Source of the DNA: Phycisphaerales bacterium UBA7708
GTDB lineage: Bacteria > Planctomycetota > Phycisphaerae > Sedimentisphaerales > Anaerohalosphaeraceae
Reading direction: 5' to 3'
Assembly (NCBI GenBank): GCA_002482415.1
Contig: DLFY01000242.1
Coordinates: forward strand, 2,911 to 11,432
Length of the DNA stretch: 8,522 bases
The notes under the pieces: generated by a model
Database searches by the model: none
What the model was told of the DNA's origin: nothing
What the model saw: the letters and a program-made list of their open reading frames with translations, nothing else
In this document: one piece after another, positions 1 to 5,561 of the stretch
Layout of the letters: the number at the start of each line of letters is the position of its first letter
How positions within the stretch are numbered: position 1 is the stretch's first letter
Program-made: the position numbers and the translations under genes

Positions 1-1
1 T

Positions 2-1783
2 CCCGTTCCGGGGGCATTGGTCGAAGTCTTCATGGCCGGCTATCACTTTGATCCCGAGAGACGCTACAAGGAAACGATTACCGACGAAAAAGGGACTTTT
101 TCCGTACAAGGCCTTGTGATGAATACCAATTATATGGTACGGTTGACAACACCCGAAGGTGTCTGCTGTGTGAAGCATTTCAGTTCGGGTTTAAGAAAAA
201 ATGGAAATAAGGGTGTCGAGTTATATTATGCCAAAGAGGCGGGTCTTGTTGATATGGGCGATTTTTCACTGAATCCGGAATTATTTGAAGTGTCGGGTGT
301 TGTGACGAATCTCCTGGGCAGGCCTGTATCCAATGCCCGCCTTACCCTGAATGCCCCCGCCCAAGATATTAAATTAGCTGCGGTTACTACCGGCAAGGAT
401 GGCCTGTTCTCTTTTTCGGGAATATTTGCCGGTCCCGTTGAGCTTCGGTGCAATGCCGGGGAGAAGGGGTATGAGTTTTTTGAAACCACTGCCGGGACAA
501 AGCATATCCGCATCATCATTGATAAGGGACTTTCCGAGGAGCACCTGGGAGAAACACTGATTCCAAGTGCTGCTATCGAATTGTCCTTTATTGATAAGCA
601 TACGCGAGACCCGATTATCCTGCCCAGTGCTTATATCTATATTACGCAGGAAAACGGTAATAGTTTTTATGTGCATCTAAATAGTGAGGGAAAGGCGCGT
701 TTTCTGATGAATCCCGGCAGAGGCCAGTTTGCATTATATGGAACGGATGACGCATATCAAGCACTCAAAAAGGAATTTGTTACGGAACTTTATCAGGCTT
801 ATGCATTTCAATATGAAGTGGAAACAACTGAGAAACAAAAAGTGATCGCAGCAACAGGCCCGGTTGTGTACCCGGAGGTATTTTCTGAGGCCGGGAATAC
901 ATGGAATATGAAAATACCCCGTGGTTCGGGATATGTTCGCAGACTTCTTGAAGTTTCTGTTCGGGATGCGGCTACGGAAAAGCCGGTATCAGGGGCGGAA
1001 GTTCTGATTTCTTTTACCATCGACTCTAACGGCAAGGGCCGTTTCCTCGGCAAGACCAACGACAGCGGCAAGGTCTCTTTTGCCGTTGATACTATTGTCA
1101 GTTGTACCCTCATATCCGTTGCTGCGCCGGGATATATTGAGAAGCATCCAGAAACAAAAATATCCACGGGAATGTTGGATGTCACCCGTCATGAAATATC
1201 CATTGAACAAAAGCCTTCGACGGTCCATGTAACGGTTCTGGATATGGAGGGGAAACCCGCCCCCGATGTCTGGTTATATCACGAGTATTACAGCGGGGAT
1301 AAGTGGGAGCGTGTTTTTGGTCGCGAGAACAAGACCGATAAGAACGGCCAATTGGAGATGGGATGGCGCGATGAAAGAGGTTCGGAACCGCAAATTGAAC
1401 ATTTTATTTCTATGTACAATGATTATCCCGACAAGAAAGAGTTTATTGCTCAAGTGGTTAAGGCGATGCCCGGGGAGAAGATTACGCTTCGCATGATTCG
1501 TCCGACTCAGATTCGGGGGAGAATTCTGGATGCCGGCGGGAATGGCATTGCCAATCAAAGTTTCAATTTCGACTTTCTTATTAACAATAAGACGATTGGC
1601 GGGCCTTACATAAAAACCCGTGAGGATGGCAGTTATGGGCCGCTTTGCATCGCCCCGGGTTATCGTTACCAAATTCGAATCAGCTATGACAATGTCGGTA
1701 AGTTTGGTGAGGCTGCGGATATATTTATTCCTGAAAGTGAGTCTTGTATTCAACTTCCTGACTGTGTCTTTTCCAAAAAATAA
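2..1783 (+). CDS. Large protein of repeated carboxypeptidase-regulatory-like beta-sandwich modules, 5' end outside window
   Basis: The reading frame is open from the window edge, so this is the C-terminal part (about 593 residues) of a longer protein. An internal TTG at 17 and ATG at 50 fall inside a module (PVPGALVEVF...TDEKGTFSV) and are unlikely starts. At least five modules show the pattern of CarboxypepD_reg-like domains: a G-x-V start, a [GK]-x-P-[VA]-x-[DN]-[AV] turn, then a T-x-x-[DN]-G-x-[FY] motif. They begin near nt 2, 287 (SGVVTNLLGRPVSNARL), 944 (VSVRDAATEKPVSGAEV), 1217 (VTVLDMEGKPAPDVWL) and 1505 (IRGRILDAGGNGIANQSF). A more divergent stretch lies at about 570-900. No catalytic motif is visible. 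Such modules are known as folding or interaction domains in exported proteins. In planctomycetes they often follow a membrane peptidase or sigma-factor-like N-terminus, but none can be seen here. Codon use looks more A/T-rich than in the metallopeptidase and ATPase genes. The module assignment is fairly sure; the role is unknown. Confidence 0.85.
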   Translation, partial: PVPGALVEVFMAGYHFDPERRYKETITDEKGTFSVQGLVMNTNYMVRLTTPEGVCCVKHFSSGLRKNGNKGVELYYAKEAGLVDMGDFSLNPELFEVSGVVTNLLGRPVSNARLTLNAPAQDIKLAAVTTGKDGLFSFSGIFAGPVELRCNAGEKGYEFFETTAGTKHIRIIIDKGLSEEHLGETLIPSAAIELSFIDKHTRDPIILPSAYIYITQENGNSFYVHLNSEGKARFLMNPGRGQFALYGTDDAYQALKKEFVTELYQAYAFQYEVETTEKQKVIAATGPVVYPEVFSEAGNTWNMKIPRGSGYVRRLLEVSVRDAATEKPVSGAEVLISFTIDSNGKGRFLGKTNDSGKVSFAVDTIVSCTLISVAAPGYIEKHPETKISTGMLDVTRHEISIEQKPSTVHVTVLDMEGKPAPDVWLYHEYYSGDKWERVFGRENKTDKNGQLEMGWRDERGSEPQIEHFISMYNDYPDKKEFIAQVVKAMPGEKITLRMIRPTQIRGRILDAGGNGIANQSFNFDFLINNKTIGGPYIKTREDGSYGPLCIAPGYRYQIRISYDNVGKFGEAADIFIPESESCIQLPDCVFSKK

Positions 1784-1838
1784 AAGAGTTCAAGGTGGAT
1801 GGATTACATGGCACAAGGCGGCGGAGTGGGGGGGGTAA

Positions 1839-1862
1839 GGATACAAGTGTACAGGAAGGCAG
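1839..1862 (+). repeat. Degenerate 8-nt tandem array, 3 units
   Basis: Three consecutive 8-nt units are GGATACAA, GTGTACAG and GAAGGCAG. They start 55 nt after the stop of the upstream gene and follow a run of eight G. The pattern matches the 8-nt arrays at 1912-1943, 3935-3958 and 5517-5556 (minus strand). The 55 nt between the stop and the array show no clear terminator. Confidence 0.6.
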
Positions 1863-1863
1863 G

Positions 1864-1898
1864 GATTGACGATTTTCGATTGCAGATTGATGATTGAG
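1864..1898 (+). repeat. Degenerate 7-nt tandem array, 5 units (GATTNNN)
   Basis: GATT recurs at 1864, 1871, 1878, 1885 and 1892, exactly 7 nt apart. The units are GATTGAC, GATTTTC, GATTGCA, GATTGAT and GATTGAG. The first four bases are invariant while the last three vary. It lies between two 8-nt arrays in the spacer after the first gene and has no coding potential that I would defend. Confidence 0.8.
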
Positions 1899-1911
1899 GA
1901 AATTCAATTCA

Positions 1912-1998
1912 GGTATACAGGTATGCAGGTATACAGGAATATAGATTGCAGGGCACGGAGTGATGGGTTGCGGTTAAGCCGGGCTTGGCCGGGGCCGC
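1912..1998 (+). repeat. Composite intergenic repeat, copy 1: 8-nt array plus conserved module
   Basis: Four 8-nt units (GGTATACA, GGTATGCA, GGTATACA, GGAATATA; 1912-1943) are followed by GATTGCAGGGCACGG (1944-1958) and a GC-rich block (about 1959-1998). The same order with near-identical text recurs at 3935-4025. Both copies contain GAATATAG, GATTGCAGGGCACGG and a later GCTTGGCCG. In this copy the hairpin arms of the GC-rich block have decayed (AAGCC-G-GGCTT remains). The element lies in sense orientation between two plus-strand genes. Confidence 0.75.
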
Positions 1999-2020
1999 AC
2001 ACTGTGGGAAAGATAAAATG

Positions 2021-2044
2021 GAAGCGGGGCGGGGGAGCCGCTTC
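2021..2044 (+). promoter_or_regulatory. Leader hairpin upstream of the metallopeptidase gene
   Basis: GAAGCGG (2021-2027) and CCGCTTC (2038-2044) form a perfect 7-bp stem with a 10-nt purine-rich loop. The structure ends 18 nt before the AAGGAG ribosome binding site of the next gene. A short T-rich stretch (TGTTTTGT, 2055-2062) follows after 10 nt, too far away for a classical intrinsic terminator. It could be an mRNA leader stem-loop or a chance palindrome in GC-rich DNA. Confidence 0.35.
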
Positions 2045-2062
2045 TGGAGGCGACTGTTTTGT

Positions 2063-2068
2063 AAGGAG
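2063..2068 (+). promoter_or_regulatory. Ribosome binding site that sets the start of the metallopeptidase gene
   Basis: AAGGAG lies 7 nt before ATG 2076. It decides between this start and an upstream in-frame ATG at 1866, which would place repeat DNA inside the protein and has no comparable site. Confidence 0.75.
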
Positions 2069-2075
2069 ACAAACG

Positions 2076-3047
2076 ATGAGGTCTGTGTGGTGTGTGGTGT
2101 TGTATGCGGTGGTGCTGGCGTCGGTCTGCTGCGGCGAGGTTCGTTTTCGTAAAGACTGCGCCGCAGTGTTTGCATCGGTGGAGGAAGGGAAAAAGCTGCT
2201 GATGACCCCCGATGAGTATATCGAGCGGCTCAGCGTGTTTGACCGGCTGTCCCGGATGGATACCGATACGGATGTGCCGCAGAAGGCGTATCTGGAATTT
2301 ATCGGGCGGGGTGTGCTGGCCTGGAATGAACAGGAAATCCAGAGGCTGTCCAAGGCTATCCGCAGCATCGGCTCGCGGCTGGGCGGTTTTACGTTTGCAT
2401 TTCCCGAGGTGATCTATTTAGTCAAAACCAGCGGCATCGAGGAATGCGGTGCGGCCTATACCCGCGGCAACGGCATTTTTCTGCCCCTGAATATGCTCAG
2501 GTGGTCGGAGCAGCAACTGGCGGAGCTGGTCTGTCATGAACTGTTTCATGTCCTGTCGCGGCATAATCCCGCGCTGCGGGACCGGCTTTACCAGGTGGTC
2601 GGATTTGAGAAGTGCAATGAAATCCGGCTGCCGGCGGACCTGGCGGCCAGACAGATTACCAATCCCGATGCGCCGCGGCTGGACTGCCGGATTCGTGTGC
2701 AATATGAGGATAAGGCAATCTGGACGGTTCCGTTTTTGTGCTCGCGGACCCAGACTTACGATCCCAATGAAGGCGGGGGGATGTTTTATTATCTTGAATT
2801 CAAGCTGCTGGCCGTTGAGCCGGGGGCGGATGCGAACGATTTTACGGTGATGCTGCACGATGGACAGCCCCTGCTGCTGGATGCGGGCAGGGTGTCCGGC
2901 TATTTTGAGCAGATCGGGTACAACACGCACTATATCATTCATCCGGAGGAGATTCTGGCGGATAATTTTGTGATCCTGGTTTACGGCAAGACCGATGCGC
3001 CGTCAACGGAGCTGCTGGGCAGGATAGCCGAGGTGATTGCGGAGTAG
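2076..3047 (+). CDS. Secreted HExxH zinc metallopeptidase-like protein
   Basis: The 323-residue product starts at ATG 2076, behind AAGGAG, and opens with a short hydrophobic export signal (residues 5-19, WCVVLYAVVLASVCC). The cysteines at its end do not form a clean lipobox. The zinc-peptidase signature is HELFH at 154-158, inside a hydrophobic helix (LAELVCHELFHVLSRH). A second conserved-looking motif, HPEEILADNF (289-298), lies about 135 residues later, and E291 or E292 in it may supply the third zinc ligand, as in gluzincins. Cysteines 124, 153, 180 and 204 could form disulfides outside the cytoplasm. The general activity would be hydrolysis of peptides in the periplasm or outside the cell; the substrate is unknown. 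I cannot name a MEROPS family. It follows a repeat-filled spacer and may have its own transcript. The fold and metal site are fairly likely; the physiological role is open. Confidence 0.8.
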   Translation: MRSVWCVVLYAVVLASVCCGEVRFRKDCAAVFASVEEGKKLLMTPDEYIERLSVFDRLSRMDTDTDVPQKAYLEFIGRGVLAWNEQEIQRLSKAIRSIGSRLGGFTFAFPEVIYLVKTSGIEECGAAYTRGNGIFLPLNMLRWSEQQLAELVCHELFHVLSRHNPALRDRLYQVVGFEKCNEIRLPADLAARQITNPDAPRLDCRIRVQYEDKAIWTVPFLCSRTQTYDPNEGGGMFYYLEFKLLAVEPGADANDFTVMLHDGQPLLLDAGRVSGYFEQIGYNTHYIIHPEEILADNFVILVYGKTDAPSTELLGRIAEVIAE

Positions 3048-3050
3048 AAA

Positions 3051-3107
3051 GTATGGAGTTCGGAGAAATTTTAAATTGGAAATTGTAGATTGGAAATTTC
3101 AAAGAGG
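3051..3107 (+). repeat. Degenerate 7-nt tandem array (AAATTNN type) after the metallopeptidase gene
   Basis: Starting 3 nt after the stop codon, the sequence splits into 7-nt units: GTATGGA, GTTCGGA, one extra G, then AAATTTT, AAATTGG, AAATTGT, AGATTGG, AAATTTC and AAAGAGG. The AAATT part recurs at exact 7-nt steps from 3066 to 3100. The last unit supplies the GAGGAG that serves as ribosome binding site for the small ORF at 3112. Confidence 0.75.
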
Positions 3108-3111
3108 AGCA

Positions 3112-3153
3112 ATGGATGGATATGGGATTGATATGATGTTGCCGGATAGGTGA
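3112..3153 (+). CDS. Possible 13-residue leader peptide before the T2SSG-like gene
   Basis: ATG 3112 lies 5 nt behind a strong GAGGAG (3104-3109... GAGGAGCA) and opens a 13-codon frame, MDGYGIDMMLPDR, ending in TGA at 3151-3153. The stop is 7 nt before ATG 3161 of the next gene, in another frame. The next gene has only AGGTGA (3148-3153), which overlaps the end of this ORF, as its own binding site. The layout would suit translational coupling or a leader peptide. No run of regulatory codons is visible, so amino-acid attenuation is not indicated. A frame this short can arise by chance, and the strong site may partly be a by-product of the purine-rich repeat before it. Confidence 0.35.
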   Translation: MDGYGIDMMLPDR

Positions 3154-3160
3154 GTGTATT

Positions 3161-3607
3161 ATGAAAAAAAGGTATTGGATAGCAGGGGCTATTCTCTCTT
3201 TGTGTTTTCTTGTGATGTACGAACGTTATGAATATACCCAAGCTGTGATTAGCGACGGCAGGCGACTCAAAACGAATATAACCATAAGTATTCTTTCAGA
3301 CGGCATTGCTAAACAAATCGATATGGATAACACACATACGGTGACTGTTCAGGATTTGATTGCGTGGGTCAAAAAGAATTCTTATGAAGATGTCGTTTCC
3401 CTCGATAATGCCGAGGAACAGATTCTGGATGCATGGGGGACGCCGCTTGTGCTGCGTTTCAGGGAGCCGGCCCATTACACATTCATCAGCTATGGCCCCA
3501 ATCGCCGGGACGATGAAGGCGTTAGCGATGATATCGTGCGGATATTTGATTACAGCAGCGGGGCCAAAGAAGAGATCAAGTCTGAGTTAGAACTTGTCGG
3601 GCCGTAA
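3161..3607 (+). CDS. Small membrane-anchored protein with T2SSG-like C-terminal domain
   Basis: The 148-residue product has a charged start (MKKR) and a hydrophobic segment at about residues 5-20, indicating an inner-membrane anchor with the rest outside the cytoplasm. The C-terminal half resembles the globular domain of GspG-type pseudopilins: LDAWGTPLVLRF (89-100) matches the D-[PA]-W-G-x-P motif, and YTFISYGPNRRDDEG...DDI (106-125) matches the [SY]-x-G-P-[DN]...DDI calcium-loop region. It lacks the prepilin signature (G/A-FTLxE) at the N-terminus, so it is probably not a processed pilin but a stand-alone protein using the fold. The binding site is weak (AGGTGA), and a possible leader ORF ends 7 nt upstream. 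The substrate or partner is unknown. The 448-residue protein at 4048-5394 has a related C-terminal domain. Confidence 0.75.
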   Translation: MKKRYWIAGAILSLCFLVMYERYEYTQAVISDGRRLKTNITISILSDGIAKQIDMDNTHTVTVQDLIAWVKKNSYEDVVSLDNAEEQILDAWGTPLVLRFREPAHYTFISYGPNRRDDEGVSDDIVRIFDYSSGAKEEIKSELELVGP

Positions 3608-3617
3608 AGGAGCTTTT

Positions 3618-3702
3618 GTCCCGTTGGGACTCGGGAATGCCATGGGCTGGGTTAGGTTGGCGTTTTCGGGCCGGAATGGGGGGCAAAAAGGTATGCAGGT
3701 AA
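3618..3702 (+). repeat. REP-like hairpin element, degenerate copy A
   Basis: It begins 10 nt after the stop of the T2SSG-like gene with a perfect hairpin, GTCCC-GTT-GGGAC (3618-3630). The blocks GGGCTGGGTTAGGTTGG (3644-3660), TTCGGGCCGG (3665-3674) and AAAAAGGTATGCAGGTA follow in the same order as in copy B (3837-3950). Compared with copy B, the middle hairpin is shortened and broken. The 5' hairpin keeps the 5-bp stem and 3-nt loop but with different bases, as expected if structure rather than sequence is kept. The first hairpin may also act in 3'-end formation, although no T-tract follows. Confidence 0.7.
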
Positions 3703-3711
3703 AGATGGGAA

Positions 3712-3795
3712 AAATTCTAAATTCGAAGCACGAAATACGAAACAAAATATAAATAGAAAATTTAAAAATCAAAATGACAATGTAAAATTCAAAAA
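3712..3795 (+). repeat. A-rich degenerate 7-nt tandem array, about 12 units
   Basis: The block can be cut into 12 successive heptamers without any gap: AAATTCT, AAATTCG, AAGCACG, AAATACG, AAACAAA, ATATAAA, TAGAAAA, TTTAAAA, ATCAAAA, TGACAAT, GTAAAAT and TCAAAAA. In the first five the A-run sits at the front of the unit; in the later ones it sits at the back. It is much richer in A than any gene here. It follows REP-like copy A and precedes copy B. Confidence 0.7.
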
Positions 3796-3836
3796 GGAAA
3801 TAGGTTGAGCAAGTCATTTTGAGAAAATATTATGCT

Positions 3837-3920
3837 GCCCTTTCAGGGCGTGGGAAAAGAGACGTGGGAGGCAACCCAGGGCGCTGCCCTGGGCTGTATT
3901 AGGCTGGCCCTTCGGGCCGG
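3837..3920 (+). repeat. REP-like element copy B: three hairpins in a row
   Basis: Three perfect stem-loops, each with a 3-nt loop, lie in series: GCCCT-TTC-AGGGC (3837-3849), CCCAGGGC-GCT-GCCCTGGG (3875-3893) and GGCCC-TTC-GGGCC (3906-3918). The element sits between converging genes and runs directly into the composite repeat at 3935. Serial palindromes of this kind are typical of REP/BIME-like elements moved by RAYT transposases in other bacteria. No RAYT gene is in the window. No T-tract follows any of the stems. Confidence 0.75.
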
Positions 3921-3934
3921 GGGGGAGTAAAAAG

Positions 3935-4025
3935 GTATACAAGTATACAAGAATATAGGAATACAGATTGCAGGGCACGGGGTGGCGCGCCACGGTCAAG
4001 CTTCGCTTGGCCGTGCCACGCACTC
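3935..4025 (+). repeat. Composite intergenic repeat, copy 2: 8-nt array plus strong hairpin
   Basis: The 8-nt units GTATACAA, GTATACAA and GAATATAG (3935-3958) and a 7-nt GAATACA lead into GATTGCAGGGCACGG (3966-3980). A strong hairpin follows: CACGGTCAAGC (3991-4001), loop TTC, GCTTGGCCGTG (4005-4015), an 11-bp stem with one G-T pair. An outer GTGG/CCAC pair (3982-3985 with 4016-4019) brackets it, with CGCGC bulged out. It is the better preserved relative of the copy at 1912-1998. Because it lies beyond the 3' ends of both converging genes it could help end transcription, but there is no T-tract on either side. Confidence 0.75.
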
Positions 4026-4026
4026 G

Positions 4027-4040
4027 AGTTCGTAGTTCGT
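4027..4040 (-). repeat. Two-unit 7-nt repeat after the 448-residue protein gene
   Basis: Read on the minus strand, ACGAACT occurs twice in direct succession, starting 7 nt after the TAA stop at 4050-4048. It is the shortest member of the 7-nt array group and, like the others, directly follows a stop codon in sense orientation. Confidence 0.55.
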
Positions 4041-4047
4041 GGGCTAT

Positions 4048-5394
4048 TTACCGATAGATTCGCACCACCTCGTCGCAGGGTTTTTGGCGGTCGTTGATAT
4101 CGCGTTCCTGGCCGCCGTTGTCGATTCCATCCTCACCGACGCCCCACACTCGATACCCCGGATAATCCTGTCTGTACTTTAATGGCTTGCCATCAAACGG
4201 ATCAACGTACACCTCCGGCAGATATGCCGGCACCAGATCCTCCAGCGTTTCGGGCAGCTTCTTTTCTGCCAGCCGGTACCGCTCAATCGCCAGACCTGTA
4301 ATCATACTGTCAATCCCGCTCCGAACGCGAAGATTAGTTTTATACACCCTGCTCAATGAAGGCGTCCCGATCTTGGTCAGAAAATACAGAAAGCTCAGAT
4401 CATCCACCTCCTGATCAATCGCCTCGGCGCGCGACACTCGCTGGCCGACAGGCAACTCATCCACAGCCATCAATTTCTGTGTCGATTCGATAGACCGCAG
4501 GATATTGCGTTCAAATAATCCCGACATCCGAAACAGGCGGGTTTGCGCTGTATTGGCCATAGCCATCCCGGGATTATAGGGATCGGCACAATATTCAAGC
4601 TGAAAACAAATCTCGCCGGCAAACGCTTGTTTGATATCGCACTGACCTCGAAGCCGTTCAAGTTGACTCTGCAAATCCTGTAATTGTTCCGCTGAAAACG
4701 AGGTATATTTCAGACAATCCTCTGTAGTCCCCGCACACAGAGCGGCAATCGAAATTTGAACCAGTTGATCGATCAAAAAGGGTTCGCGTGACATCGACTC
4801 GCACAGACGAATGCCGTCTCGGATATGGTCATAAGCCTGCTGGCTCTGTCCCTGCTGGGCATAATAGAGCGCTGCGAGAGCCTGCGTTTGAGCCGCTTTT
4901 TTGATAGCAGTCAAAACATCGGACTGGAAAATGGTACCACTCGAAGAAAAATCCCGCGGATAGGCACAGTCCGGGATCTGCCCGGCCTGATGCAGCAGGT
5001 CGTACATGGCCTGATTGGCCTCGATGAATTGCTTTGCCACGTCCATTTCTTCCTGCGGATACGGGGCATTACCTTCAGGCTTCAAACGATTTCCCATGAT
5101 CGGCAGCATATCCTGCTTATTCTCATTCGCAAACGGCCGGTATGCCGCAAACGCCTTCAGGTACACATCCGCCGCGTTGGGCGTCCCGGCCGGCAGCTTA
5201 TGCTGAGCCTCCAACTCCGCAAAACTGGTCGGAATCCCCTGGGCCTTCAATTCGGCAATCTTTCGATCCAGTTCCGACCGTCCGGCCAGAATATACAGCA
5301 CCAGCAGCCCGACGATTATCACTGCCACCACCCCAAGGCCAATAAACCACCCCTTCAACTCCCGCAGCTTCTGATGCTTATCTGCCTGCTCCAT
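4048..5394 (-). CDS. Membrane-anchored protein with helical middle and T2SSG-like C-terminus
   Basis: The start is taken at ATG 5394, behind AGGAGA with 4-nt spacing. A longer in-frame version from 5469 would translate repeat DNA and has no binding site. The 448-residue product has a short charged N-terminus, one membrane helix at about 16-37 (WFIGLGVVAVIIVGLLVLYIL), and a long, mainly helical extracytoplasmic part. The middle includes a TPR-like helical stretch (AAQTQALAALYYAQQGQSQQAYDHIRDGIRLCESM). The C-terminus (about 370-448) carries the motifs LPETLEDLVPAYLPEV, VDPFDGKPLKYR (397-408) and VGEDGIDNGG (419-428), matching the D-P-[FW]-x-G-x-P and G-x-D-G-x-D elements of the T2SSG fold. I recall proteins of this plan as common in planctomycetes, without a known function. 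There is no prepilin cleavage motif. It lies 167 bp downstream of the AAA ATPase gene on the same strand. Confidence 0.8.
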   Translation of the reverse strand: MEQADKHQKLRELKGWFIGLGVVAVIIVGLLVLYILAGRSELDRKIAELKAQGIPTSFAELEAQHKLPAGTPNAADVYLKAFAAYRPFANENKQDMLPIMGNRLKPEGNAPYPQEEMDVAKQFIEANQAMYDLLHQAGQIPDCAYPRDFSSSGTIFQSDVLTAIKKAAQTQALAALYYAQQGQSQQAYDHIRDGIRLCESMSREPFLIDQLVQISIAALCAGTTEDCLKYTSFSAEQLQDLQSQLERLRGQCDIKQAFAGEICFQLEYCADPYNPGMAMANTAQTRLFRMSGLFERNILRSIESTQKLMAVDELPVGQRVSRAEAIDQEVDDLSFLYFLTKIGTPSLSRVYKTNLRVRSGIDSMITGLAIERYRLAEKKLPETLEDLVPAYLPEVYVDPFDGKPLKYRQDYPGYRVWGVGEDGIDNGGQERDINDRQKPCDEVVRIYR

Positions 5395-5398
5395 ACAA

Positions 5399-5404
5399 TC
5401 TCCT
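5399..5404 (-). promoter_or_regulatory. Ribosome binding site that sets the start at 5394
   Basis: On the minus strand AGGAGA stands 4 nt before ATG 5394. It supports this start over the in-frame ATG at 5469, which lies within the repeat-derived spacer. Confidence 0.7.
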
Positions 5405-5432
5405 GTTTTTGCATTGATGTACTTTAAAAGGG

Positions 5433-5556
5433 CGGGTGGCTTTCTATGCTTTCTTATCCAAGCGCCCACTGCCTGACTGCGTCAGACTGTGCCACCCGTC
5501 ACATTACGTGCATCGGATTTATTCTTGTATGCTTGTATCCCTGCATCCCTGTATCC
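5433..5556 (-). repeat. Composite intergenic repeat, copy 3: 8-nt array plus REP-like hairpins
   Basis: Read on the minus strand, five 8-nt units (GGATACAG, GGATGCAG, GGATACAA, GCATACAA, GAATAAAT) fill 5556-5517 without gaps, starting 5 nt after the ATPase stop codon. After about 20 nt come CGGGTGGC (5498-5491) and, 50 nt later, its exact complement GCCACCCG (5440-5433). Between them lies a small hairpin, CTGAC-TGC-GTCAG (5473-5485). The order of array, linker and GGGTGGC hairpin is that of copies 1 and 2, but the sequence is more diverged. On the minus strand the closing arm is followed by CCCTTTTAAAG, so it might weaken or end the ATPase transcript before the next gene. Confidence 0.7.
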
Positions 5557-5561
5557 TTTAT

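Noticed and set aside
1784..1838. Intrinsic terminator after the first gene
   Set aside because: There is no stable stem followed by a T-tract; the G8 run at 1828-1835 is not a termination signal.
1866..2075. In-frame 70-codon N-terminal extension of the metallopeptidase gene
   Set aside because: It translates the repeat array and hairpin DNA, lacks a ribosome binding site, and would bury the export signal that begins at ATG 2076 behind AAGGAG.
3712..3795. CRISPR array
   Set aside because: The units are 7 nt long, degenerate and contiguous, without spacers, and no cas gene is nearby.
4825..5427. 200-codon open frame on the plus strand
   Set aside because: It lies fully antisense to the 448-residue protein and its translation has low-complexity, arginine/leucine/histidine-rich composition typical of a shadow frame.
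5395..5469. In-frame 25-codon extension of the 448-residue protein gene
   Set aside because: It has no ribosome binding site and covers the REP-like arm; ATG 5394 has AGGAGA at proper distance and gives a normal membrane anchor.
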